Assembly (NCBI RefSeq): GCF_028640845.1
Contig: NC_080542.1
Coordinates: 18,828,283 to 18,892,282, forward strand
From: Ahaetulla prasina
Taxonomy: Eukaryota > Chordata > Lepidosauria > Squamata > Colubridae
Length of the DNA: 64,000 nt
Reading direction: 5' to 3'
Part shown: piece after piece, positions 54,107 through 64,000 of the stretch
How the letters are laid out: each line of letters opens with the position of its first letter
How positions within the stretch are numbered: the stretch's first letter is position 1
Notes under the pieces: model-generated
What the model was told of the DNA's origin: nothing
Database searches by the model: none
What the model saw: the letters and a program-made list of their open reading frames with translations, nothing else
Position numbers and translations under genes: made by a program

Positions 54107-54342
54107 TCCTAGCTCTCTGGCTGCCATAAATGTTGAAACCAGATCCAACTCTCTAGTCATCTCAGGATCCCACCCAGAAAGCTGTTCTTATATCAGTCTT
54201 CCACAATTTGGAGATGTGGCTCTTCAGTCCTGTAATTCGCAATGACATGCTGCCATTTTTATAACTGCATATTGTTTTCCCCCTTTTACTGTGCCTACCT
54301 CGTTTTTTTTAAGGCTTTTCTTTTTCCTCTCTTCGTCTACAG

Positions 54343-54962
54343 GTAGTCCTTGATTTAACAGCAGTTCATTTAGTGACCGTTCGAAGTTGCAATGGCCTTG
54401 GAAAAAAAGTGACCTATGACTATTTTTTCACAATTATGACCGCTGTAGCATCCCCATGGTCGTGTGATCAAAATTCAGAGGCTTGGCCACTGACTCATAT
54501 TTCATGTGATATGAGTCATGTGATCAGGGTAATGTGATTTCCTTTTGTGACCTTCTGACAGACAAAGTTAAAGGGGAAGCCAGATTCACTTAACGACGGT
54601 GTTAGTTGTCAGGAAATTGTTATTTGCCTAACTAGTTGGCCAGGCAATATATAAACTAACTATATATGTTTGTAGAAAGGCATGATACTGCTTTAAGGCT
54701 ATGCTGCATCATGCAAGCATCCTGATTGGTTGAGCTCTGTAGCCACTGGATAAAAGGACTACTAAATTATGGCTTGTGGGGAATCTACAGGGACGCTACA
54801 GCATTTACGATGGTGTTAGTAATTTAACAATTGCAGTGGTTCACTTAAGAAATGTGGTGAGAAAAGTCATTAGAATGGGGCAAAATTCACTTAAGAAATG
54901 TTTCACTTAACATCATAAATTTTGGACTCAGTTGTGGTCGTAAATCGAGGACTGCCTTTACA
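54343..54962 (+). mobile_element. Tigger-like MITE containing a 205-bp insertion
   Basis: Left end acaggtagtccttgatttaa, right end gtcgtaaatcgaggactgcc, with the family blocks between. The insertion at 54607-54811 splits it. Confidence 0.78.
54607..54811 (+). mobile_element. Unknown 205-bp insertion with 9-bp direct repeats
   Basis: The repeat ggtgttagt occurs at 54598-54606 and 54812-54820. The insert starts tgtcaggaaattg and contains gattggttgagctc and a TATA-like ggataaaagg, like a promoter-bearing LTR. It does not end in CA, so a solo LTR is not proven. Confidence 0.5.
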
Positions 54963-55066
54963 TTGTTTGCATAATACCCTTAATGAAGATGGCAGGAGCT
55001 GGCCTGTGGTCAGCTGCTGCTAATCAAAATGGCTCTATATTATATTCATTGTTACGTAATATAGTG

Positions 55067-55201
55067 CAGGGGTCTCCAACATTGGTCCTTTTAAGACTTG
55101 TGGACTTCAACTCCCAGAGTTCCTCAGCCAGCTTTGCTGGCTGAGGGACTCTGGGAGTTGAAGTCCACAAGTCTTAAAAGGACCAACGCTGGAGACCCCT
55201 G
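55067..55201 (+). mobile_element. Palindromic hAT-like MITE, perfect TSD
   Basis: CAGGGGTCTCCAACATTGG to a closing CTGGAGACCCCTG. Nearly perfect 65-base arms with centre agctttgct. Perfect 8-bp TSD atatagtg at 55059-55066 and 55202-55209. Confidence 0.94.
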
Positions 55202-55289
55202 ATATAGTGCACCAAATATTTTGCCTCCAATGGAGCTCAGGTTGCTATGCCAAAGGGGCTGTTAGAATCAAATACGAATGGTTGCGTGT

Positions 55290-55560
55290 ACCATATGCCC
55301 TTAAGACTGCTTCATATTTATGACGGTTGCAGTGTCCATGGGTCATGTGATCGGCTTTTGCGACCTTCTGACAAGCAAAGTCAATGGGGAAGTCAGATTC
55401 ACTTAACAACCGGATTTATAACCACTTCAGGGATCAACTTAACAACTGTGGCAAGAAAGGTCATAAAATGGGGCAAAATTCACTTAAGTGTCTTGCTTAA
55501 TAACAGAATTTTTGGGGTCAATTGGAGTCATAAATTGAGAACTATCTGTATACCTGGAAA
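55290..55560 (+). mobile_element. Tigger-like MITE, 3' part
   Basis: tatttatgacggttgcagtg, gaccttctgacaagcaaagt and end aaattgagaactatctgtat; the left third is missing. Confidence 0.7.
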
Positions 55561-55998
55561 AAACATGGTTGGATTTTATTCACCTCACCTGGACAACAGC
55601 AGTTGCCATGATACGTTGATCTTTGGACTTTAAATACCTGTCAAAAAATTATTTTTAGTTTTGCAATGTTTGTAACCATCATGATATGGTTAAGATTTTA
55701 GTTTGTACCCTAAAGAGAAACTATCTTGGAAATTAGAGGCTATAAACAAACCACTCTTTTTCTCCTGCTCTAGCGAAATGATTTATCCCTGAGGGGCGAA
55801 TACGTTTTTGAGGAGCGCAGTCAAAAAAAATAGCCACACGCAAAAGTTCTGATGTTATTCTTGAGAGGAAAAGTGTTTTTATGTGCATGTTGAGAGCCTC
55901 TTCCAATGAGTTTGGATAATTTTCTCCTTTGCAGAGCTGAATAAGCATTGTTGTACGCAGCAGTATAAAGAGGAGCCTATTCTGCTCTTCGATTAATC
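55561..55998. other. No recognisable gene or repeat
   Basis: Unclassified. Confidence 0.35.
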
Positions 55999-56105
55999 CG
56001 GTGTTTTTCAAACTTGGCAACTTTAAGATGTATGACCTTCAGACTGGGAAATTCTCAGAGTTGACCTCCACACATCTTAACATTGCCAAGGGTTGAAAAA
56101 CACTG
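55999..56105 (+). mobile_element. Palindromic hAT-like MITE
   Basis: CGGTGTTTTTCAAACTTGG to GGTTGAAAAACACTG. TSD-like gattaatc (55991-55998) and gattaaat (56106-56113). Confidence 0.8.
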
Positions 56106-56191
56106 GATTAAATCTGTTCTTTTAAACAACTATTAGGCAGTGCCAGAGTTCTTTAAAGAGGCAGTAGTTTTCACCTAACTAGCTCCTAAAC

Positions 56192-57225
56192 CAGTGTTCC
56201 TCAAACTTGGCAACTTGCAGACATGTGGACCTCCCAACTTCCAGAATTCCCGAGCTAGATGTTTTCAAGCTCAATCCCTCCAAGACAGAGTGGCTGTGGA
56301 TGCCGGCATCCCGGTACAGTCAGCTGAATCCACGGCTGACTGTCGGAGGCGAGTCATTGGCCCCGATGGAGAGGGTGCGCAACTTGGGCGTCCTCCTGGA
56401 TGAACGGCTGTCTTTCGAAGATCATTTGACGGCCGTCTCCAGGAGAGCTTTTTACCAGGTTCGCCTGGTGCGCCAGTTGCGCCCCTTTCTAGACCGGGAT
56501 GCCCTATGCACGGTCACTCACGCCCTCGTGACGTCTCGCCTGGATTACTGCAATGCTCTCTACATGGGGCTCCCCTTGAAGGGCATCCAGAGACTGCAGT
56601 TAGTTCAGAATGCGGCTGCGCAGGTGATAGAGGGAGCCCCCCGTGGCTCCTGCGTGACACCTATCCTGCGCAGACTGCACTGGCTACCTGTGGCCTTCCG
56701 GGTGCGCTTCAAGGTTTTGGTAACCATCTTTAAAGCGCTCCATGGCATAGGGCCGGGTTACTTACGGGACCGCCTGCTGCTACCGAATACCTCTCACCGA
56801 CCCGTGCGCTCTCACAGAGAGGGACTCCTCAGGGTGCCGTCAGCTAGGCAGTGTCGTCTGGCGACACCCAGGGGAAGGGCCTTCTCTGTGGGGGCTCCCA
56901 CCCTCTGGAACGAACTCCCCCCAGGACTTTGTCAACTTCCGGACCTCCGAACCTTCCGCCGCGAGCTTAAAACATATTTATTCATTTGCGCAGGACTGGA
57001 CTAGGTTTTAAATTTATATCGATTTTAATTGGTTTTAGTATTTATATCATTTTTAATTAATTTGGCTTTAGAATAAGTTTTTTAATTGTGATCTTAATTT
57101 GTATTTATATGTTTTTATTGGCCTGTGAACCGCCCTGAGTCCCTCGGGAGATAGGGCGGTATACAAATTTGATTAAATAAATAAATAAATAAATAAATTT
57201 AAGCTGCCAAGATTGAAGAACATTG
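56192..57225 (+). mobile_element. Palindromic MITE split by an L2 LINE
   Basis: The left arm cagtgttcctcaaacttggc begins at 56192 and the right arm aagctgccaagattgaagaa ends near 57225. The L2 fragment at 56255-57195 lies between them. Confidence 0.7.
56255..57195 (+). mobile_element. L2-clade LINE 3' fragment
   Basis: The frame to 57004 shows [51 protein letters not shown] and LHWLPVAFRVRFKVLV, and ends FICAGLD. Then comes the 3' UTR stem accgccctgagtccctcggg and an (AAAT)n tail at about 57174-57197. No stop in the 750-base coding part, so it is fairly young. Confidence 0.9.
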
Positions 57226-57528
57226 TCTAATTTATCCAAGGTTGAGGTAGCAGAGAAATTCCAATTAGCTTTTAAGGAGTTCCAGCCTTTGAGCTCTTCG
57301 CATAACCTTCAGTGTTCACACAGACAGTGGGCAATTCACGATCTATGATCAACTGAAAACTTGAGAAAGACCCTTGAAAATTCTGTTGAATGGCCCCTGC
57401 TAGAACTAAACCCAGTTATCCAACTCTCTATGCCCCTAGATTTGCCTTTTTTTTTTCATAGAACCGGTGTTCTTAGATCAGTGTGCTAGTTAATAATATC
57501 ATCTCGCCTATTTTGCGTGGGGCTGCAC
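57226..57528. other. No recognisable gene or repeat
   Basis: Unclassified. Confidence 0.35.
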
Positions 57529-57909
57529 ACGTAGTCCTCAACGTACAGCCGTTCGTTTAATGACCGTTCAAAGTTACAACGGCATTGAAAAAAGTGACTT
57601 ACGACCATTTTTCATTGTTACAACCTTTGCAGCATCCCCATGGTCATGCAATTAAAATTTAGACGCTTGGCTACTGGTTCATATTTATGACGGTCGCAGT
57701 GTCCCGGGGTCATGTGATCTGCTTTTGTGACCTTCTGAGAAGCCAGATTCACTTAACAACCAGGTTACTAACTTGTCAGCTGCAATTATTCATTTAACAA
57801 CTGCGGCAAGAAGTGTCGTAAAATAGGGCAAAACTCACTTAATGAATTCTCTCTTAACAACATAAATTTTGGGTTCAGTCATGGTCGTACATTGAGAACT
57901 ACCTATACT
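57529..57909 (+). mobile_element. Tigger-like MITE, full length
   Basis: cgtagtcctcaacgtacagc to gtacattgagaactacctat with all family blocks in order. About 380 bp. Confidence 0.8.
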
Positions 57910-58098
57910 ACTGATTTTAAACCATTCTTTTAAATCAAAAAGTGGTGCAATGTTTTTAAACTCAGTTTCATTTTGCTGTGATTAATTTTGACATTTTCCC
58001 CCTGCCCAGTGTTGGTGATGGCTGATCATGTGTGACTTTGATTGCAGAACATTTTTCTCCTTAACAATGTGTTTTCTTTTTCTCTATGCTGTGTATAC

Positions 58099-58465
58099 AG
58101 GAAGCCCTCGATTTATGACCACAACTGAGCCCAGAATTTCTGTTGTTAAGCAAAACTGTGGTTAAGTGAATTTTCCGACATTCCTTACAGCAGTTGTTAA
58201 GTGAATCACTGCAGTTGTTAAGTTACTAATATGATTACTAAGTGGACTGGGCTTCCCCATTGACTTTATTCGTCATAAGGTCCCCGGGATACTGAAACTG
58301 TCATAAATACGAATCACTTGCCAAGCATCTCAAATTTGATCACGCGACCAAGGAGATGCTGCCATGCTCATAAGTGTGAACAATGGTCATAAGTCACTTT
58401 TTTCAGTGCCTTCATAACTTCGAACGGTCACTAAATGAACTGCTGAAAGTCATGGACTAAAGTTA
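58099..58465 (-). mobile_element. Tigger-like MITE, inverted, close to FBXL19 exon 2
   Basis: acaggaagccctcgatttat on plus is the opposite end of the family; gaacggtcactaaatgaact lies near the right end. It ends about 140 bp before the exon 2 acceptor. Confidence 0.78.
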
Positions 58466-58601
58466 TATATGAGACTCTTGATTCCTTTGTATTGCACGTC
58501 CTTCCCCCCCTCCTCCAATCTTCATTGTCTGTCTCATCTTGCTGATCTGGAGCGCCATATTTACCTGCCTGGTTTTCCTCTTTTGCCTTTCCTCCTTGCA
58601 G

Positions 58602-59123
<522 letters not shown>

Positions 59124-59149
59124 TCAGATCAGTCGACATGGTGAAGCTT

Positions 59150-59480
59150 ACTAGTTGGGGTGTCTCATCTTTGGAATGGGACAATTCATCAACTGATCAC
59201 GGTCAACACACCACAACCAACTCACTGTGGGACAATTCAACCCGGCCAACTTGCCATGGGACAAATCACCGCGGGACAATTCAATTTAATTAATTTTAAA
59301 AATAATTTTAATTTTTGTCATTTGCATTTCATTTTTTCTTCGGCATCCTTTCTTTAATGATTTGATTCCACTATTTCTTTGATATTAGTGTAATTCTTGC
59401 CCCATAGCAAATAGGCCATGGCAAGTTGTCCTGCGGTTAGTTAGCGAGTTGGAATGGTGGATTGGCCATGGCAAGTTGTC
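59150..59480 (+). mobile_element. MITE-like element with iterated terminal subunits
   Basis: The left side repeats tgggacaattcaacc, gggacaaatcaccg and gggacaattcaat. The right side carries inverse units, ggccatggcaagttgtcctg and ggccatggcaagttgtc. Between them is an AT-rich core (ttaattaattttaaaaa). It is likely a DNA element with subrepeat TIRs; its superfamily is unknown. Confidence 0.5.
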
Positions 59481-59892
59481 ATAGACCCTCTTGTCTTAAA
59501 GGGTACAAGTTCCTCATCCTGTTGAGGATGAAGAAAAATGCATTTCAGATCTGATCTGCCTCAGCTAAATATTCCCAAATCCTCAAATTGGAATAGAAAA
59601 GAAAGAGACACATGTTTTGCCTCCGCTCTCCCATACGTTAAATAAAAAGGAAAAAGAATGCATATTTCATCCCTAAATTGTCTTCAGGATCTCAATTCTA
59701 GAGTTTGTGTATATTTCTCAGTGGGTTAAACAAAAAAGCTTTTAAAGTTCGTGGAAAGTTAATTTGCCTGAAGAGTTTCAAACTAGTTTTCTTGACATGA
59801 TTAGTTTTTCCCTATAGTTCTTTTCTGCAGTTTAATCCTTAGCTTTTTCTGCATCTTTCACATCTGTTGCTGAGAGCTGTAAGTAAAGTCTT
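59481..59892. other. FBXL19 intron, unclassified
   Basis: No exon or known repeat recognised. Confidence 0.35.
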
Positions 59893-60124
59893 CTCATCGT
59901 TCCCATCACCAATCTCTTTCCACTTATGACTGTATGACTGTAACTTTGTTGCTGGCAATCCTTATGATTTATATTGATATACTGACCATCAATTGTGTTG
60001 TAAATGTTGTACCTTGATGAACGTATCTTTTCTTTTATGTACACTGAGAGCATATGCATCAAGACAAATTCCTTGTGTGTCCAATCACATTTGGCCAATA
60101 AAAATTCTATTCTATTCTATTCTA
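59893..60124 (+). mobile_element. Rex1 LINE 3' end, young copy
   Basis: Nearly identical over about 220 bp to the Rex1 3' end at 15368-15594 (tatgactgtatgactgtaac, ttccttgtgtgtccaatcac, (ATTCT)n). Confidence 0.9.
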
Positions 60125-60431
60125 AAGGCAGAGCTGTACTGCACAAAGCAAATAAACACAATCCGTTTCATGTTGAAAAAGCTAGAGTGTTAAGTGGTTG
60201 CCCACTTCATATGTTAGCTTTCTGCATGTAGCCATTTCTTTGTTGAACATTCTCCCACACAACTCCCCTTCCCTGAGACGATGCAGCTCAGAAACTGAGT
60301 CATCCAAGGCCTTTTCTGCATGTATGAAGTTGTCCTGGAAAATCAACCCCTCTCTTGTGTGTCTGCGTGACTGAGGTTATGTTTCCTACGCTAGGCTGCT
60401 ATGAACCCCTCCTCTCCTTTTCTATCCTGTC
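60125..60431. other. FBXL19 intron, unclassified
   Basis: No exon or known repeat recognised. Confidence 0.35.
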
Positions 60432-60709
60432 CGGGGGTGAAATCTACTTACCTTCTGTACTGGTTTGAAAGTGCATGCGCCACATGCGTGCGCTGGCTTT
60501 GTTCATGCGCACGTGTCACATACGCGTGCAGATCTGCGCTTGCACAGAAGGTAAAAAACACTTTACTTCCTGGTTAAAACCAGGAAGTATTGACACTCAG
60601 GCGGGTCGGCGGAGCTTTGCTCCTCCATCACTACTGGATCACCGAACTGCTGGCCGTGATCGCTACTGGATTGTGTGATCCTGTCCGATCCGGGAGCATT
60701 TTACCCCTG
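60432..60709 (+). mobile_element. hAT-type MITE, perfect TSD
   Basis: CGGGGGTGAAATC to a closing CATTTTACCCCTG; 8-bp TSD atcctgtc at 60424-60431 and 60710-60717. Inner hairpin ttacttcctggttaaaacca with its partner ccaggaagta. Confidence 0.92.
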
Positions 60710-61004
60710 ATCCTGTCCCATTTCTTCGTATGGCTGGGACCCATATTTTAAAAGCAAGAAGTGCAAAATGTGTTTCACACTGAAAATACGGTCAGCTGGA
60801 AGCACCCCATTTAGAACAGGGTGAGACAAGAACCAAAAAGCTCCCTTCCTTTTGGATTTGTCATGTTTTAAGTGCAGCTTTTAAAGTCCAGTTTTATTCG
60901 TTGCTAAAAGGTGAGCAAAGGAGGGTTTGCAGACGGTGTCCCGACCGGCCTCCTTTGGCTCAGCTGCCTCCCGGAAAATTCCCAAAGACAATTGATGTCT
61001 ACTA

Positions 61005-61352
61005 GGGGTAGTAGAAAGAGCTTTCCTGCTTGATTACTGCAGGCTGCTACTGCTGGCTGCCGTCTGCCTGCAGTTCAATTCTCACAGCTCAAGGTGGAGT
61101 CAGCTTTCCACCCTTCCAAAAAATGAGGACCCAGATTGTTAGGGCCACGATACTGACTCTGTAAACCACTTAGAGCAGGGGTCTCCAACCTTGGCAACTT
61201 TAAGCCTGGCGGACTTCAACTCCCAGCATTCTGGGGAATTCTGGGAGTTGAAGTCCTGCAGGCTTAAAGTTGCCAAGGTTGGAGACCCCTGGCTTAGAGA
61301 GGGCCAGGCGGCACTGTGAAGTGGTATATAAGCCTAAGCACTATTGCTATTT
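61005..61352 (+). mobile_element. Sauria-type SINE split by a palindromic MITE
   Basis: gtagaaagagctttcctgct through gtaaaccacttagag, then the MITE at 61176-61291, then agagggccaggcggcactgt and tggtatataagcctaagcac, tattgctatt. It ends just before FBXL19 exon 3. Confidence 0.85.
61176..61291 (+). mobile_element. Palindromic hAT-like MITE in a Sauria SINE
   Basis: CAGGGGTCTCCAACC to GGTTGGAGACCCCTG. Flanks acttagag and gcttagag match at 7 of 8. The host SINE is continuous on both sides, so insertion order is clear. Confidence 0.93.
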
Positions 61353-61394
61353 TGCATTTGTTACATCTGACTTCTGTCCTCTGTCTCCTTGCAG

Positions 61395-61538
61395 CCAGTT
61401 CTACCTCACACAGCCGTGTGCCTGGTCTGTGGGGAGGCCGGGAAAGAGGACACAGTAGAGGGTGAAGAGGAGAAGTTCAATCTGTCACTCATGGAGTGTA
61501 CCATTTGCAACGAGATTGTGCATCCAGGCTGCTTGAAG
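61395..61538 (+). CDS. FBXL19: FBXL19 exon 3: first half of PHD finger
   Basis: Acceptor gtctccttgcag before 61395, donor aag/gtgaga after 61538; 48 codons, phase 0 at both ends. It encodes [37 protein letters not shown] and VHPGCLK. This supplies the first two Cys pairs and the His of a C4HC3 PHD finger typical of FBXL19/KDM2. It joins directly to QCTA of exon 2. The intron before it holds SINEs, Rex1 and hAT MITEs. Confidence 0.95.
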
Positions 61539-61639
61539 GTGAGAGAGGAGAACCACTGCCTAGTCGACACACACGCATACACCTGCTCAGGAATATCTCA
61601 CCTACTCCCTTCTCCATGCACCGGTTTTTCTCTTTTCAG

Positions 61640-61726
61640 ATGGGAATCGCTGAAGGGGTCATCAACAACGAAATTCCAAACTGCTGGGAATGCCCCAAGT
61701 GCAAGAGGGAAGGCAAATCAATGAAA
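61640..61726 (+). CDS. FBXL19: FBXL19 exon 4: second half of PHD finger
   Basis: Acceptor tttctcttttcag before 61640, donor aaa/gtatgt after 61726; 29 codons, phase 0. It encodes [20 protein letters not shown], followed by CKREGKSMK. The final Cys pair of the PHD finger (CWECPKC) completes C4HC3. The intron before it is only 101 bp. Confidence 0.95.
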
Positions 61727-62029
61727 GTATGTAGTTTGGTGCATGTGTGTGTCATCTAGTTTAGTGTGTAGATGTCATCCTAGAGAAAGGAAAATCAAAG
61801 AGTAGGTAGGGTAGAAGCCCCTACAGGGTCATTTGCTCTGAAGCCAGGGCAAAGCGGGGTGTGGGGGGAGAGATATAGGAAGATCCATTTGGATCTCCTA
61901 GAGGTTTTTTTTTTTTTACTTATTTTGTGCTCTTAATTACTCACACTCACACCTTGGATTGACACCCTTTTTTATATAATTTCTCCTTCCCCCTGATGAA
62001 GGGTAATGCTTTGTAGCTAAGACAAGTAG
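61727..62029. other. FBXL19 intron 4, 5' part
   Basis: Unclassified; poly(T) near 61907. Confidence 0.35.
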
Positions 62030-62075
62030 TCCCTAGTTATGACTGGCCACTTAGAGACTGTTCAAAGTTACGACA

Positions 62076-62123
<48 letters not shown>

Positions 62124-62455
62124 GGTTCTTACGGCTACCACCCTTCACAGTTATGTGATTGCATTTTTGGACGCTTTCTGCCTTTACCCACAATGGTCAT
62201 TTGCAGCATCCTGCGATCATGTGACCATGATTTATGGCTTTTTCTTTTTGCTGGGAACATGGTATTTACTTCAAAAAAAAACAAAACCCCACCTATTGCA
62301 GATAATGACAATGATGGCAGTTGCTTAACAATCCCAACAAAAAATACCATCATATGGGGGCAGTCGTGCAACACCCTGCTTAATGATTGGCATAACCTAC
62401 GACTTTGATCCCAGGCTCAATGACGATCATGAGTCAAGGACTACCTGTAAGGATG
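62030..62455 (+). mobile_element. Tigger-like MITE with (AC)n expansion
   Basis: caagtagtccctagttatga to gagtcaaggactacctgtaa. An (AC)n run at about 62076-62120 interrupts the left side. The centre has diverged from the other copies. Confidence 0.7.
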
Positions 62456-62684
62456 AAGATTGTCTCTGGGATAGACCTCTCTGCTTAGGGCCTTTGTGCA
62501 GAACAATTTGGTTGGCTCCATTCGATGCGCTATCCAGAAAAATCCATATCTGGGCTGCTTCCCTCAGCCCTGCCGCCGAGCACTGTTTTTGTTTCTTGAA
62601 AGCCTTGGTGAGGATTGGACAGGTTGGGTTGGAGAGAGGTTTTTCCATTGACCAAAGAAGGCTTGATTTTGTGTGCTGCCTGCA

Positions 62685-62766
62685 TCCCACGGATGGGACT
62701 TCACTTGTTTGCGCAGACCGGTTTCTGGCATGCCACGGACCGGAGGTTAGGGACCCTCTGGGTTAA
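62685..62766 (-). mobile_element. hAT fragment
   Basis: Plus-strand cagaccggtttctggcatgc, cacggaccggaggttaggga, ccctctg is the inverse of a CAGAGGGTCCCTAACC-type hAT end. Confidence 0.5.
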
Positions 62767-62878
62767 GCCATATAATACAGCTGTTTGGTTTTGACTGAGC
62801 ATGCCCGGTGAAGGCATCCTTCTTGTGGCTTATTCATCAAAATGGGATGGGAAAAATGAGAAGCTATGCACAGTGTAA

Positions 62879-63218
62879 GGGACACAGTAGCTCAGTGGCT
62901 AAGACGCTGAGCTTGTCGATTAAAAGGTCGGCAGTTGAGCAGTGGCAGTTTGAATCCCTAGTGCCATGTACTTGTCCCAGCTTCTGCCAATCTAGCAGTT
63001 CGAAAGCAGGTAAAAAATGCAAGTAGAAAAAATAGGGACCACCTTTGGTGGGAAGGTAACAGCGTTCCGTGCACCTTTGGCATTTAGTCATGCCAGTCAC
63101 ATGACCACAGAGATGTCTTTGGAAAGCGCTGGCTCTTTGGCTTTGAAACAGAGATGAGCACCGTCCCCTAGAGTCGGGAACGACTAGCACATATGTGTGA
63201 GGGGAACTTTTACCTTTA
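62879..63218 (+). mobile_element. tRNA-derived SINE, about 340 bp
   Basis: Head ggacacagtagctcagtggc, taagacgctgagc (box A), tttgaatccctag (box B-like), middle ggaccacctttggtgggaag, end gaggggaacttttaccttta. Same family as 37733-38086. It stops about 50 bp before FBXL19 exon 5. Confidence 0.82.
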
Positions 63219-63267
63219 CGCACAGCATGTGAGCCTGTTTCTACCTCCCTTCTGTCCACCCTCTCAG

Positions 63268-63477
63268 GATTCGGGGGATGGTACAGGGAAGCGGCGTTCG
63301 GACAATGGTGAGGAAGGGGTCCGGTGGAAGCTGACTGATGAGCCTGCTCAGAACAAGAAGAAGTTGCCGCCAGCACCGCCTTTGCCCCCGCCACCCTCTG
63401 AGGAGAATCCAGTCCAGACGGGTGCTCACAAGCGCAAAAAGGAGCTTCCAGCCCCCGAGACGGGACCCAAGAAGAAG
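63268..63477 (+). CDS. FBXL19: FBXL19 exon 5: basic, Pro-rich linker
   Basis: Acceptor tccaccctctcag before 63268, donor aag/gtgaat after 63477; 70 codons, phase 0. It encodes DSGDGTGKRRSDNGEEG, WKLTDEPAQNKKK, a Pro-rich run and HKRKKELPAPETGPKKK, a likely nuclear-localisation region. The order matches the linker of known FBXL19 between PHD and F-box. The gene runs off the window; F-box and leucine-rich repeats are not included. Reading past the donor gives about 39 more residues without family resemblance, so the splice is preferred. Confidence 0.93.
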
Positions 63478-63828
63478 GTGAATGGCCACGGACCTCAGCC
63501 TATGACTGTTAGGCCCCATGTTGTATCTGCAAGGCCGGGATCCTTCTTTCGCTTTAGCCTACTTGGTCTGCCTTTGTTGGGCAAGCCCTCTTGACATGCA
63601 AAACTAGCCATTTCCTCAGCCCCAGGTATTATGTTGGCTTAGAGAGGATGGGTCGTGTCTTCCAAACTGCCCAGTGGAGCAGGGAAGCTGCCAAGAAGGT
63701 TCTTCCTAGACTATCCAAAAGTTTTATTTCTCATGCTGGGGATGCCAGGTGATCTCAGCAGACTTAACAAGAGGGGGCATAAAAACAGTCATTAGTAATG
63801 TGTTTGATAGTCCCAACCAGTGGTGGGA
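63478..63828. other. FBXL19 intron 5, 5' part
   Basis: No exon or known repeat recognised. Confidence 0.35.
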
Positions 63829-64000
63829 TCCTCCCAGTTTAACAATTGGTTCAGTGATCATGTGCGTCTGACGGGTGCTGCATGCGCATGCACAGTTTGA
63901 AGTAATCTTCACTTCCACGTTTCTTCCGAAGAGAAACACAGCTGAGGCGTGGCAATCTGCTCTTGCCACGCAAATCAGCTGAGAAGATAAAGGTATGAAA
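63829..64000 (+). mobile_element. hAT-type MITE, cut by window end
   Basis: Starts CAGTGGTGGGATCC and continues catgcgcatgcacagtttga and cttccgaagagaaacacagc. The right end is outside the window. Confidence 0.6.

Noticed and set aside
63478..63594. Extension of FBXL19 exon 5 past the donor
   Set aside because: A consensus donor sits at 63478 and the extra residues have no family resemblance.

Overview
The window reads as nuclear DNA of a squamate reptile, most likely a snake. Evidence: several CR1 LINE copies with snake-type 3' ends, L2 and Rex1 LINEs, Sauria-type SINEs, many hAT and Tc1/mariner MITEs, LINE tails seeding TTTA/AATAG-type microsatellites, and a vertebrate gene, FBXL19. Only two host genes can be supported; nearly everything else is layered transposable elements.

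Layout. 0-21 kb: LINE and MITE territory. It holds a 5'-truncated L2 with a long uninterrupted endonuclease-RT frame (5.6-8.6 kb), and a CR1 LINE (11.85-16.95 kb, minus) split by a Rex1 LINE (13.8-15.6 kb, plus). 21.3-34.5 kb: two near full-length Ty3/Gypsy elements in opposite orientation. The first has one in-frame stop; the second has many frame breaks but almost identical LTRs and sits inside a TIR DNA transposon that also holds an L1 3' fragment. 38.85-40.4 kb: a C2H2 zinc-finger gene on the minus strand (five fingers, KRAB-B-like upstream exon). 41.3-41.9 kb: a long polypurine tract. 48.3-50.2 kb: G-rich, CpG-containing promoter-like DNA with a cluster of ZNF143/THAP11-like motifs. 58.6-63.5 kb: four coding exons of FBXL19 (CXXC finger, PHD finger, linker), continuing past the window end; its introns are full of SINEs and MITEs.

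The most interesting structure is a set of foldback (inverted-repeat) elements of three sequence families, at about 1.1, 4.4-4.9, 17 and 38.3 kb, with further copies at 41 and 46 kb. Their arms carry what looks like a hammerhead-ribozyme core: CUGANGA, one unpaired base, a 6-bp stem with a 6-base loop, then GAAA. The same spacing recurs with different stem sequences in the three families, and helix I also covaries. Hammerheads are known from Penelope-like elements, so these may be Penelope-derived non-autonomous elements; no Penelope reverse transcriptase is visible here.

All calls come from reading the sequence; no database search was run. Family names of repeats rest on recognition of termini, target-site duplications (TSDs) and protein motifs.
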